Of a stretch of DNA of 63,179 bases, positions 49,401 to 59,809 are shown piece after piece. Made by a program: the position numbers and the translations under genes. The stretch is taken from assembly GCF_001039355.2 (NCBI RefSeq), contig NW_019774147.1:203111-266289 (forward strand), written 5' to 3'. This DNA is from Lingula anatina (taxonomy: Eukaryota > Brachiopoda > Lingulata > Lingulida > Lingulidae). Below the pieces are notes generated by a model. It saw only the letters and a list, made by a program, of their open reading frames with translations, searched no databases and was not told the origin of the DNA. Position 1 is the stretch's first letter; each line of letters starts with the position of its first letter.

Positions 49401-52400
49401 AAACTTGGGAATCACCTTATAAAACGGAGAATAAAATTCCAAAGCAGAACAAATGCTGCTACACATTGAAATGCCTGCTTAGAATAATATAAATCTATAT
49501 GATCTTTAAAACACTTAAATAATGAAGCCCATAAAATTATAAACTTGATCTGTGTTGTAGCCTTGCTGAGGATTAAAGGTAAATTGCAGAAAAATGTCCA
49601 ATTTTGTTTATATCACAGATACCAGACATGCTGAAACTGTCGGTCTGATCGGTCATGACTGGAAAAATTTGTCTGGACCGGTAGAAAATTGGACTTGGTC
49701 GGTCCAAAGGACCGACAAGAGTGTTAAAAACCGCAATTTTGAATTTACAGTCATCTTTCGACATACTTCACTAATAAAATTATCTAAAGCGTTTTTTTCC
49801 CTTCCATTTCAAAACTATCACATTCACAAACAAAGTAAGCTACCCTAATCGTACTGGTAGTATCTGTCTCAAACGAATAGAGTGATTTCCGGTCCGACAA
49901 AAATCCATTCGGTCCAAAAATTTTTCATTACTGCCGGTCCAAATGTCTGGCCATTCTGAAAAGTTTTCAGCATGTCTGAGATACTACAGGATATCATACC
50001 TGCTGAAGTTGTATCTTGGCTTTTTCAAACTCCTTCAATTTTACTTTATCTTCTGCTCTCTTCAATTTCAATGTTTCCAGTTTTTCCTCCAGGTCTTTGA
50101 TATCTGCCTTGTAGTTCTCCACTTCCTGCTGTTGCTGAAGACTGCTCATCTGGCTGTCAATGCTAGCTGACATCACTGATATATCAGCAGCTGAAGCCTG
50201 CAAAACGCACAAGTATGAATAAAAAATGTGTAAGATTTTGTCTCAAAGTATTCTTTAAAATAAATAAATAAATAAATAAGGCAGTGGCATAAACATTGAA
50301 AAAATTGGTACTTTATTAGGATGATTCACAAACCAGTGTTCCTGATTTAAAGATCATTATAAAACCAACTTAGATCTACCTATAATACCTTAATGCAATT
50401 GTACACAACAAATAGATGTGTAATCTTATTTTGGGGTGTAGTCTTATTTTGAATTTGAGTGTATATAATAAAAAGTAATCACATAAATAACCTGCCTCTT
50501 ATCATATTGTAAATTATTCTGTGCCAGCACTTCTCATTAAACAAAAAGCTTAGTTTACACGTATACAAATAAAGGATGTTAAGTATTGTATGAGGCTGTT
50601 GGGAAGAAATTACAAATCAGACAAATTAAGACACTTTTGCAGGTAGATTGTACATTCTTCATGGTTTAAGATCCCATAAATAAAAAAATCAAGTGTTGGT
50701 CTACAGCTAATAAAGGCACATCTGTCATGCAAATATAAACCAAGGCTTTGGTTAAAGGAAATTCAAGATATATAGTAAAGCTAATATATATGAATAAAGA
50801 AAACAGAAAGAATAGAAACATACAGCCCCATAAATGTGCTGGTCTTAGCTGGGCTATTTCAATTGTTTTTATAATTGTTTTAAAAACTTGCCCTTAAAAT
50901 AATCAAGAGTTGGAAATACAATTTTGAAACATATACATTTAAACTCTAGCATGTAATGTTGAATTACATTTAAATAACTGTTGGTTACATTGCTAAAAAA
51001 GCATTTTTTTTTCAATTATATCTTCCACCTTAGTAATATAATATGGTCATTTCACATTTAGTAGACAACATGCAATATATTTCTATTAAGTGGGTTTGAC
51101 ATAATAGTTAACCCTTCTTCACAGTTTTCCCTAATCATTGCACTGTACATATTTCTGTTCTCAATATAATTTTCATAATGTATATCAATATAAATCAAAA
51201 TATTTACTTTGAAAAAGAAAATTGTATTTATCCTGGTAAATGGATATTCATCTAATATAATAGTAGTAGTGAATTTATTTGCAGGCCTAGTAAACTGAAA
51301 AGTACACAACTTTGGGTATGATAAATCCAGAAAGGCTTTTTCTGATGAGAGAAAACTGTGATCAGACAAACTGGATTCTATTACAGCCATGCACTGACAA
51401 CATACTTATACTTTACCTGTGAAAGAGGTCTTTTCTTTTTCCCATCTGTAGTCTTCAAACAAGCAACACATATATTTACTTTCAAAAACACACCGACATT
51501 CTATACCAAGATAATTCTGTCAGTAAAACCTTCCGTAACGTCTTGGAGTATAAGTTCTTATTTTACAAATCTACTGGCTACTGAGTACATTCACTATTTC
51601 TTTGACATTTTACCAGGTTTTCAAATTTTGAGAGAAAATGGGAATCCTTATTCAATACAATCATTATTTACCTGAGACAAAGACCTCCTTTTGCTTTCTA
51701 CCTTTGACCCTAGTGCCTCCTCCTCTGCTGGGGTCGTAGGACTGCCATCTTTGCCCTTAGCAGCCTGGGCCAAGTCTTCCCTGCCTAAAAAGGGACAAAC
51801 ATTTATTTTACAATAATTTTTGTTTGAAAATCAACTTAAGTCAAAAATTGTACATTATGTAAAACAAAAGCTAAATACCAAAAATTCATAAAATAACGTC
51901 TTTACACAAGTACCAATACAGTACTAATAGTAATACAACACAATAAGTACAGAAACAATGCTCACTGGACACTTTGCTTGGTGGTCTGAGACCAGAGATC
52001 CTGCCCTGTTTCTTTTCAGATGGCGGGGGTCTGGCTGGGGTGGCTTCAGAGGTGGGTGTGGCTGCTTGAGGAGCCTCCCCTGGGGTGGATGGGGACTCGC
52101 CCGACGAGCCATCTATGGGAGCAATCTGTGGGAGCAATCAGAATTTATATAAAAACTGTAATACTGAAGTAAGCTCTGCACTGCAATGTTCCTTAATTAT
52201 TCACATTATCAATGAATCTTTTCTGCATTTTTGACTTAATTTTGATAATTTTAATGTAAATCAAATTTAAAATGAAAATACATGTACTGATAAAAGCAAA
52301 ATTTAAAGTATACCTGTGATTGTCTAACAAATATCCCATGGTTATCTTCACATGTGAAGTACTTCTTGCCTTGCACAGTACCATTATTTTTGCCTTTAGC

Positions 52401-52525
52401 ATCATCCAGAATAACACCTACCCATTTACCTGAAAAACATTTATAAATCTGAAGAAATCAAAAACATCTATTGAGTTCAAATGATGTCCATAAAACAATG
52501 AAATAGTTACAACTTGGTGGAAATC

Positions 52526-52556
<31 letters not shown>

Positions 52557-52902
52557 ATTCAAGATTGCATATTTTAATCATGAAAAACACTGATCTGAAT
52601 ATATCCATATTTTTGTCTTTTGTAACATTATATTAGATAAAAGAAGAGTGATTCTAAGCATTTAGGACTGTTCTTTCAACACAATCATTATAACTTGGAA
52701 TCTTATGGGTGTTTTTTTGCTAAATCTGCGACTCTTAAAATGTCAAGTTTCTGATCAGTGAGTTCCCCATATTGATTATATGCCATCATACCACCGATGG
52801 ATATAACTCACCACTAGAAAATAAGGTGGCTCCTATGTAAGCAACAGTGCCAACCACCCCCTTTCCAATCACTTCTACCTTGGTGCCAATTTTAATTGAC
52901 AT
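34497..52902 (-). CDS. DCTN1: Dynactin subunit 1 (p150Glued)
   Basis: Thirty-five coding exons join in frame to about 1287 aa (human: 1278). From the ATG: 52812-52902, 52314-52429, 51966-52125, 51672-51784, 51417-51452 (small), 48046-48243, 47289-47360, 47008-47115, 46744-46840, 46381-46459, 46066-46225, 45824-45928, 45512-45613, 45277-45366, 44919-45035, 44510-44609, 44208-44293, 43790-43917, 43379-43547, 42881-43012, 42616-42699, 42403-42468, 42027-42129, 39718-39817, 39209-39302, 38836-38964, 38342-38484, 37914-38077, 37721-37750 (small), 36277-36428, 35915-36070, 35692-35749, 35385-35476, 35065-35160, 34497-34634. CAP-Gly (res. 5-70: [28 protein letters not shown]) binds microtubules/EB1; next a Ser/Pro-basic linker, the dynein-binding coiled coil ([30 protein letters not shown]), a globular part ([25 protein letters not shown]) and a second coiled coil ([17 protein letters not shown]). 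Exons 6-10 and 1-5 occur twice owing to contig overlaps. Confidence 0.95.
34749..34940. mobile_element. MITE related to 18635-18834
   Basis: Starts GGGCGCATTCCCATAG then CAGATCGATCTA, and ends near TTAGGTCGATCTAG. It is in reverse orientation to the copy at 18635, with matching interior blocks. It sits in the last dynactin intron. Confidence 0.7.
37721..37750 (-). CDS. DCTN1: Candidate 30-nt micro-exon of dynactin
   Basis: A 30-base segment bounded by AG (ATTTTAAG) and GT (GTACTG) on the minus strand fits the phase-1 junction between the neighbouring exons and would insert [10 protein letters not shown] before the Ser/Pro stretch. The flanking exons also join in frame without it, so it may be alternatively used. 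Confidence 0.45.
39818..42026. other. Dynactin intron with unassembled gap
   Basis: The protein continues directly from LITD to [11 protein letters not shown] across this intron, in frame and with human-like order, so no coding sequence is likely hidden in the N block (40678-41281, 604 N). An A run borders the gap. Confidence 0.7.
40678..41281. other. Assembly gap (N)
   Basis: 604 N within a dynactin intron; the right edge is a run of A. Confidence 1.
46318..48263. repeat. Dynactin exon 6-10 block, first copy
   Basis: About 1.95 kb that is repeated at 48282-50216 with small indels and a few substitutions. It ends at the single N (48264), marking the end of one contig. Confidence 0.9.
47687..48024. 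mobile_element. Element with CAGACATGCTGAAA ends in dynactin intron
   Basis: Terminal inverted repeats CAGACATGCTGAAA and TTTCAGCATGTCTG, flanked on both sides by AGATAC (47681-47686 and 48025-48030) as a target-site duplication. The 338-bp interior is rich in CCGGTCC/GGTCCG blocks and has no coding potential. The allelic copy is at 49623-49978. Confidence 0.85.
48264..48264. other. Single-N contig join; dynactin exons restart
   Basis: Sixteen unmatched bases follow, then the sequence repeats from 46318 onward. Confidence 0.9.
48344..50197 (-). CDS. DCTN1: Second copy of dynactin exons 6-10 (other haplotype)
   Basis: Exons 50000-50197, 49253-49324, 48971-49078, 48707-48803 and 48344-48422 repeat 48046-48243 through 46381-46459 with intact splice sites. 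Two amino-acid differences are visible: MQESQT versus MQELQT, and TLKVKRAED versus TLKLKRAED. Using both sets in one transcript would repeat part of the coiled coil, which no dynactin has, so I read this as allelic sequence joined in tandem. Confidence 0.85.
49623..49978. mobile_element. Allelic copy of CAGACATGCTGAAA element
   Basis: Same ends and AGATAC flanks as 47687-48024; about 18 bp longer owing to an extra GGTCGGTCC-type block. Confidence 0.85.
51417..51452 (-). CDS. DCTN1: 36-nt basic micro-exon of dynactin
   Basis: Reads [12 protein letters not shown] in phase 0 between the SKRRSLSQ exon and the ASAADIS exon, with AG (TTTGAAG) and GT (GTAAAG). Its allelic copy at 55854-55889 is unchanged. 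It lies exactly where vertebrate DCTN1 has alternatively spliced small lysine-rich exons that tune microtubule affinity, and is of the same character. Optional inclusion is inferred from phase neutrality. Confidence 0.65.
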
Positions 52903-53249
52903 CTTTGGGCTAAAAAAAAACTTATAAAATGATTTTGGATATTAATAATATCAAGGTTTAATGAGGTTTCCTTCTGTGTGAAGGTGTTTATCAATAAAGA
53001 TTCAGTGATAACGTTATTCACACATCACTTTTACTGTTAAAATGAATAGTATAAAACATCGACTGGCCAAGGGGATGTAGTAACAAGATGTACTGCACTT
53101 ATGTTAATAAATTATAAACGGCTTAAAACAATCCGGTAAACATAGCGCAGCTAAGCCGGTTCATTCCGCTGCCAGTTTGGGTTTAAAATACTATGTCCGC
53201 AGTCTAGAAATAATATACTTAATCTAATGCATGGTAACGTCGTTCATAC

Positions 53250-53345
53250 CTTAAGCAAGCGCCTCGGGTTACTGGATATTCGCACGATTTAATACGTCAA
53301 GTGCCTACGAATTTTGCAGCCATTACTCATCTCATTCAGTGGCAC
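53250..53345 (-). other. DCTN1: Dynactin 5'-UTR exon with short uORF
   Basis: A GT donor (TTAAG then GTATGAAC on the minus strand) at 53249-53250 pairs with the AG just before the start codon exon (CCCAAAG then ATG). The exon's 5' limit is not visible. It contains an upstream ORF of eight codons plus stop (MAAKFVGT, 53297-53323) in a reasonable context, which may dampen translation. The duplicate block retains the exon. Confidence 0.55.
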
Positions 53346-53672
53346 AATCAGAGCACCGCAGCACACCTGATGCAATAAAAAAAATCGCCGTTTGTTTAAC
53401 TCGTTATTCAAATGATATAAAGTGAATGATATAATATGTTTAACATACTTTGCTATTTTATCTACACAGTCGTAGGGCAGGCTATCACTTGAATATTTAT
53501 CTTTTTGACAAGTTACATTGCAAATATTGCTTCCTGATTAACCAGCATTATTACATATCGATGCATAGTTATTGTCATTTCATTCACTCACGTTTTATCC
53601 CACCGCTGCGCCCGTCTCGTAAAATTGTCAACTTTTTTTTTCAATTTTTGGGATTGGATTTGATTTCTTTAA
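53346..53672. promoter_or_regulatory. Bidirectional promoter region, DCTN1 / DUSP11
   Basis: Roughly 330 bases separate the dynactin 5'-UTR exon (-) from the DUSP11 start codon (+). This head-to-head spacing is typical of shared promoters. Locally more CpG sites occur near 53270-53390, including TACGTCAA (CRE-like half site) inside the UTR exon. No convincing TATA box. The allelic copy spans about 57790-58115. Confidence 0.45.
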
Positions 53673-55302
53673 ATGGGTAGAGTAAAAAGAAGAGATGTAC
53701 CAGACAGGTAATGTGGGATTAAAAAAAAAACAATAGAAATACTGATGAAAGGCAGGTTTCGGTAGCCTACAAGTACACAACACAACAGATGATGTGGCGT
53801 TGGGCTTTCCAGCATTCGTAATTTATTTCAGTGGAGTCTGGAGTCCGATATTTTTAAAATGCTAGTGACTTGAATTTTGGTACACAGATAGCCACACATC
53901 TGAATATGAATAAACAGTTTGAATGAAATAGCTATGGCAATTAGATAAATTATAAAGATTTTTAGTGACCCCAAACTTCTGCATGCAAGTCTTGTATTAC
54001 AGTACCTATGTCTTTTCAAAATTTAGTTATTTGGTGGCTTTAATTGGTGCCTCTCCTATTCAAATTAATTAGCTTGGCAATTTAATTATGAATTTAGCAA
54101 TGCTTGCCCCAGAAATGACCTTTGCTCGTTATATATTGAATTTTCTTGTAAATACATTAAAAACATCAACTTTTAAAATAATTTATTTGAATAGCAGATA
54201 CATTGGTAAAAGTCGCCACATAATTGAATTCACAAAAACACTGAAAATCAATGGCTTTTAATTTTTTGGGCATACTGAAGAAGTAGGTCTACAGGCGCAA
54301 TCATTATTTGAGATGCTATTTTCAAAAAGGTATAACATTATTTTCAATCTTTGATTTTAGTAGTTTGTCAAACAGAATAATATATGTGCAAGGATAATAG
54401 GTAAAGTTAAACAATTTTAGTACTTTATAGTATTCTCTCACCCCTACCCCATACATCTTTGATTTGTTATATTTTTCTTCAACTTTAGTTATGTGGGGAC
54501 TTTATAAGTCCATTCAAATACACATGATGAAAACTGAGTTCATTTTAGGTGGTGAATATTTAAAGCTCCAATTCATGATATTTTATTATTTTAAACTTGG
54601 AATAACATGTTGGAAGTGTGTATTGAGGTTCTAATATTGGATTTGAATGTATGAAATTATATTTTGGTCAGGCCAGAGTTTTATTAAAAAGTCATAGAGG
54701 TACATGTACAGTGTGAGTGACAGAGAAAATTTGAAAATTCAGACCAGAGTACAGATGTTAATATTTTACTTTTCGTTTTTTTAGGTGGGAAGTATATGAA
54801 CCATTCTGTGACCCTATTAAAGGAACAAAATTCATTGCATTTAAAGTGCCACTGAAAGAGGTGAATAGTGTGTTGAAAAAAACTTAATTGACAGATATTT
54901 AGATAATTTTTTATCCATATAACTTGCATCATAAAAGGGACATATCACCATCTGTTTGCAGTCAGAAAAATGAGTACACAGAACAAAAGATTGTATGATT
55001 TAACAAAAGTATAATGGATCAGTATTGATGTAAAGCTGTGTTTTTGTTCAATTTTCAGAGCATTTGTCGAAAGTTGGATGACAGAAGTCAGTGGTAGGAA
55101 CCTTTACTATTCTTAAGATATATTCTGGTGTTTCAATCTAATATGTTTTCCATGTTTTTGGCAAATTTAAAACAAACTTAGGTAATTATAGCCCCTTGTT
55201 TATTTAATTATTTATTTATCTGTTATTATGTCAGGGCTTGTAGGGATCACCGGTGTGTTGTCAGTGGTAAAATTGCCCTCAATGACTGAATGACTATGAC
55301 TC

Positions 55303-55351
<49 letters not shown>

Positions 55352-55535
55352 CCTTAATTGCATAAAGACCTAAATGTCATATTAACATGTAGCAGTTACC
55401 AACAGTTTGATACATATGTACTTATGTGTTGTTAGGTTCACTCCATCCATGCTGGTTGAGAAACTATCAGCTAAGGGCAAGAAGCTTGGTGCAATCATTG
55501 ATTTAACCAACACTCAACGTTATTATGATCCTCAG
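53673..55535 (+). CDS. DUSP11: DUSP11-like phosphatase, 5' exons, first (truncated) copy
   Basis: Exons 53673-53707, 54785-54860, 55059-55093 and 55436-55535 encode the first 82 residues, identical in structure to the complete copy at 58116. The sequence then runs into a mobile element and stops at the N at 55720, so the catalytic exons are missing here. Synonymous changes are visible against the other copy. Read as the other haplotype, not a pseudogene. Confidence 0.85.
55307..55350. repeat. TA microsatellite in DUSP11 intron 3
   Basis: 44 bases of TA here; the allelic copy at 59755-59808 has 54. Confidence 0.95.
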
Positions 55536-55599
55536 GTAAGTCATTAGTTTTGTTTCAGATTATATGTTTTTTCCCTCAAACTCTGGGCATCATTTACTT

Positions 55600-55719
55600 T
55601 TTATGTACAGACACAGATGTGTCTGTACATATTGCCATCACCTGCGTCTGTCGTCGCCGTCGCCGTCGCCGATCATGTCGCCGTCGCCGTCGCCGTCGCC
55701 GTGCACTTTCAGCGTTAAC
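55600..55719 (+). mobile_element. Truncated mobile element with hairpin end and GTCGCC array
   Basis: Begins at TTATGTACAGACACAG with the hairpin ATGTACAGACACA-GA-TGTGTCTGTACAT, followed by an array of GTCGCC units (about 55652-55701), then GTGCACTTTC. It is cut at the N. The allelic intron (about 60052) has no insert and reads CATTTACTTTTTTTAG, so this insertion is polymorphic between the two copies. Confidence 0.85.
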
Positions 55720-55720
55720 N
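55720..55720. other. Single-N contig join; dynactin/DUSP11 5' block restarts
   Basis: From 55722 the sequence repeats 51285 onward. The break falls in the GC-rich mobile element, a plausible cause of assembly failure. Confidence 0.9.
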
Positions 55721-55853
55721 GTCCTAGCAAACTGAAAAGTACACAACTTTGGGTATGATAAATCCAGAGAGGCTTTTTCTGACGAGAGAAAACTGTGATC
55801 AGACAAACTGGATTCTATTACAGCCATGCACTGACAACATACTTATACTTTAC

Positions 55854-57344
55854 CTGTGAAAGAGGTCTTTTCTTTTTCCCATCTGTAGTCTTCAAACAAG
55901 CAACACATATATTTACTTTCAAAAACACACCGACATTCTATACCAAGATAATTCTGTCAGTAAAACCTTCCTTAATGTCTTGGAGTACAAGTTCTTATTT
56001 TACATATCTACTGGCTACTGAGTACATTCACTATTTCTTTGACATTTTACCAGGTTTTCAAATTTTGAGAGAAAATGGGAATCCTTATTCAATACAATCA
56101 TTATTTACCTGAGACAAAGACCTCCTTTTGCTTTCTGGCTTTGACCCTAGTGCCTCCTCCTCTGCTGGGGTCGTAGGACTGCCATCTTTGCCCTTAGCAG
56201 CCTGGGCCAAGTCTTCCCTGCCTAAAAAGGGACAAACATTTATTTTACAATAATTTTTGTTTGAAAATCAACTTAAGTCAAAAATTGTACATTAGGTAAA
56301 ACAAAAGCTAAATACCAAAAATTCATAAAATAATGTCTTTACACAAGTACCAATACAGTACTAATAGTAATACAACACAGAAACCATGCTCACTGGACAC
56401 TTTGCTTGGTGGTCTGAGACCAGAGATCCTGCCCTGTTTCTTTTCAGATGGTGGGGGTCTGGCTGGGGTGGCTTCAGAGGTGGGTGTGGCTGCTTGAGGA
56501 GCCTCCCCTGGGGTGGATGGGGACTCGCCCGATGAGCCATCTATGGGAGCAATCTGGAATATGCAAGCAGGTATAAGAAGACGTTCCACGGGATTAATAT
56601 AAAAACTGTAATACTGAAGTAAACTCTGCACTGCAATGTTCCTTCACATTATCAATGAATCTTTTCTGCATTTTTGACTTAATTTTGATAATTTTAATGT
56701 AAATAAAATTTAAAATGAAAATACATGTACTGATAAAAGCAAAATTTAAAGTATACCTGTGATTGTCTAACAAATATCCCATGGTTATCTTCACATGTGA
56801 AGTACTTCTTGCCTTGCACAGTACCATTATTTTTGCCTTTAGCATCATCCAGAATAACACCTACCCATTTACCTGAAAAACATTTATAAATCTGAATAAA
56901 TCAACAACATCTATTGAGTTCAAATGATGTCCATAAAACAATGAAATAGTTACAACTTGGTGGAAATCTTTTTTTTTTTTTTTTTTACAAATAATTCAAG
57001 ATTGCATATTTTAATCATGAAAAACACTGATCTGAATATATCCATATTTTTGTCTTTTGTAACATTATATTAGATAAAAAAGAGTGATTCTAAGCATTTA
57101 GGACTGTTCTTTCAACATAATCATTATAACTTGGAATCTTATGGGTGTTTTTTTTTTTTTGCTAAATCTGTGACTCTTAATATTTCAAGTTTCTGATCAG
57201 TGAGTTCCCCATATTGATTATATGCCATCATACCACCGATGGATATAACTCACCACTAGAAAATAAGGTGGCTCCTATGTAAGCAACAGTGCCAACCACC
57301 CCCTTTCCAATCACTTCTACCTTGGTGCCAATTTTAATTGACAT
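55854..57344 (-). CDS. DCTN1: Second copy of dynactin exons 1-5 (other haplotype)
   Basis: Exons 57254-57344 (ATG), 56757-56872, 56394-56553, 56109-56221 and 55854-55889 repeat the CAP-Gly and linker exons. CAP-Gly residues are unchanged, including GKNNG. One visible amino-acid difference is SKVESK versus SKPESK in exon 4. There is no downstream coiled coil attached to this copy, consistent with an allelic contig overlap. Confidence 0.85.
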
Positions 57345-57789
57345 CTTTGGGCTAAGAAAAAAAAACTTAAAAAATGATTTTGGATATTAATAATATCAAG
57401 GTTTAATGAGGTTTCCTTCTGTGTGAAGGTGTTTATCAATAAAGATTCAGTGATAACGTTATTCACACATCACTTTTACTGTTAAAATGGATAGTATAAA
57501 ACATAAACTAGACAAGTGGATGTAGTAACAAGATGTACTGCACTTATGTTAATAAATTATAAACGGTTTAAAACAATCCGGTAAACATAGCGCAGCTAAG
57601 CCGGTTCATTCCGCTGCCAGTTTGGGATTAAAATACTATGTCCGAAGTCTAGAAATAATATACTTAATCTAATGCATGGTAACGTCGTTCATACCTTAAG
57701 CAAGCGCCTCGGGTTACTGGATATTCGCACGATTTAATACGTCAAGTACCTACAAATTTTGCAGCCATTACTCATCTCATTCAGTGGCA

Positions 57790-58115
57790 CAATCAGAGCA
57801 CCGCAGCACACCTGATGCAATAAAAAAAAATCGCCGTTTGTTCAACTCGTTATTCAAATGATATAAAGTGAATGATATAATATGTTTAACATACTTTGCT
57901 ATTTTATCTACACAGTCGTAGGGCAGGCTTTCACTTGAATATTTATCTTTTTGACAAATTACAATGCAAATATTGCTTCCTGATTAACCAGCATTATTAC
58001 ATATCGATGCATAGTTATTGTCTTTTCATTCACTCACGTTTTATCCCACCGTTGCGTCCATCTCGTAAAGTTGTCAACTTTTTTCAATTTTTGGGATTGG
58101 ATTTGATTTCTTTAA
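57790..58115. promoter_or_regulatory. Allelic copy of the DCTN1 / DUSP11 bidirectional region
   Basis: Counterpart of 53346-53672, with a few substitutions and A-run length changes. Confidence 0.4.
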
Positions 58116-59750
58116 ATGGGTAGAGTAAAAAGAAGAGATGTACCAGACAGGTAATGTGGGATTAAAAAAAAAAAACAATAGAAATACTGATGAAAGGCAG
58201 GTTTCGGTAGCCTACAAGTACACAACACAACAGATGATGTGGCGTTGGTCTTTCCAACATTCGTAATTTATTTCAGTGGAGTCTGGAGTCCGATATTTTT
58301 AAAATGCTAGTGACTTGAATTTTGGTACACAGATAGCCACATATCTGAATATGAATAAACAGTTTGAATGAAATAGCTATGGCAATTAGATAAATTATAA
58401 AGATTTTTAGTGACCCCAAACTTCTGCATGCAAGTCTTGTATTACAGTACCTATGTCTTTTCAAAATATGGTTATTTGGTGGCTTTAATTGGTGCCTCTC
58501 CTATTCAAATTAATTAGCTTGGCAATTATTTAATTATGGATTTAGCAATGCTTGCCCCAGAAATGACCTTTGCTCGTTTTATATTGAATTTTCTTGTAAA
58601 TACATTAAAAACATCAACTTTTTAAAATAATTTATTTGAATAGCAGATACATTGGTAAAAGTCACCACATAATTGAATTCACAAAAACACTGAAAATCAA
58701 TGGCTTTTAATTTTTTTGGGCATACTGAAGAAGTAGGTCTACAGGCACAATCATTATTTGAGATGCTATTTTCAAAAAGGTATAACATTATATTCGACCT
58801 TTGATTTTAGTAGTTTGTCAAACAGAGTAATATATGTGCATGGATAATAGGTAAAGTTAAACAATTTTAGTACTTTATAGTATTCTCTAACCCCTACCCC
58901 ATACATCTTTGATTTGTTATATTTTTCTTAACTTTAGTTATGTGGGGACTTTATAATTCTAGTCCATTCAAATACACATGATGAAAACTGAGTTCATTTT
59001 AGGTGGTGAATATTTAAAGCTCCAATTCATGATATTTTATTATTTTAAACTTGGAATAACATGTTGGAAGTGTGTATTGAGGTTCTAATATTGGATTTGA
59101 ATGTATGAAATTATATTTTGGTCAGGCCAGAGTTTTATTAAAAAGTCATAGAGGTACATAGAGTGACAGAGAAAATTTGAAAAGTCAGACCAGAGTACAG
59201 ATGTTAATATTTTACTTTTCGTTTTTTTAGGTGGGAGGTATATGAACCGTTCTGTGACCCCATTAAAGGAACAAAATTCATTGCATTTAAAGTGCCACTG
59301 AAAGAGGTGAATAGTGTGTTGAAAAAAATTCTTAATTGACAGATATTTAGATAATTTTTTATCCGTATAACTTGCATCATAAAAGGGACATATCACCATC
59401 TGTTTGCAGTCAGAAAAATGAGTACACAAAACAAAAGATTGTATGATTTAACGAAAGTATAATGGATCAGTATTGATGTAAAGCTGTGTTTTTGTTTAAT
59501 TTTCAGAGCATTTGTCGAAAGTTGGATGACAGAAGTCAGTGGTAGGAACCTTTACTATTCTTAAGATATATTCTGGTGTTTCAATCTAATATGTTTTCCA
59601 TGTTTTTGGCAAATTTAAAACAAACTTAGGTAATTATAGCCCCTTGTTTATTTAATTATTTATTTATCTGTTATTATGTCAGGGCTTGTAGGGATCCCCG
59701 GTGTGTTGTCAGTGGTAAAATTGCCCTCAATGACTGAATGACTATGACTC

Positions 59751-59809
<59 letters not shown>

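Larger units (their letters stand above)
51285..55601. repeat. Dynactin 5' / DUSP11 5' block, first copy
   Basis: About 4.3 kb repeated at 55722-60052 with a few percent divergence, microsatellite length changes and small indels. Contains dynactin exons 1-5 (-) and DUSP11 exons 1-4 (+). Confidence 0.9.

Noticed and set aside
55652-55701. GTCGCC array as a CRISPR-like or coding repeat
   Set aside because: It is a hexamer minisatellite inside a mobile element, with no spacers and no frame continuity with a gene.
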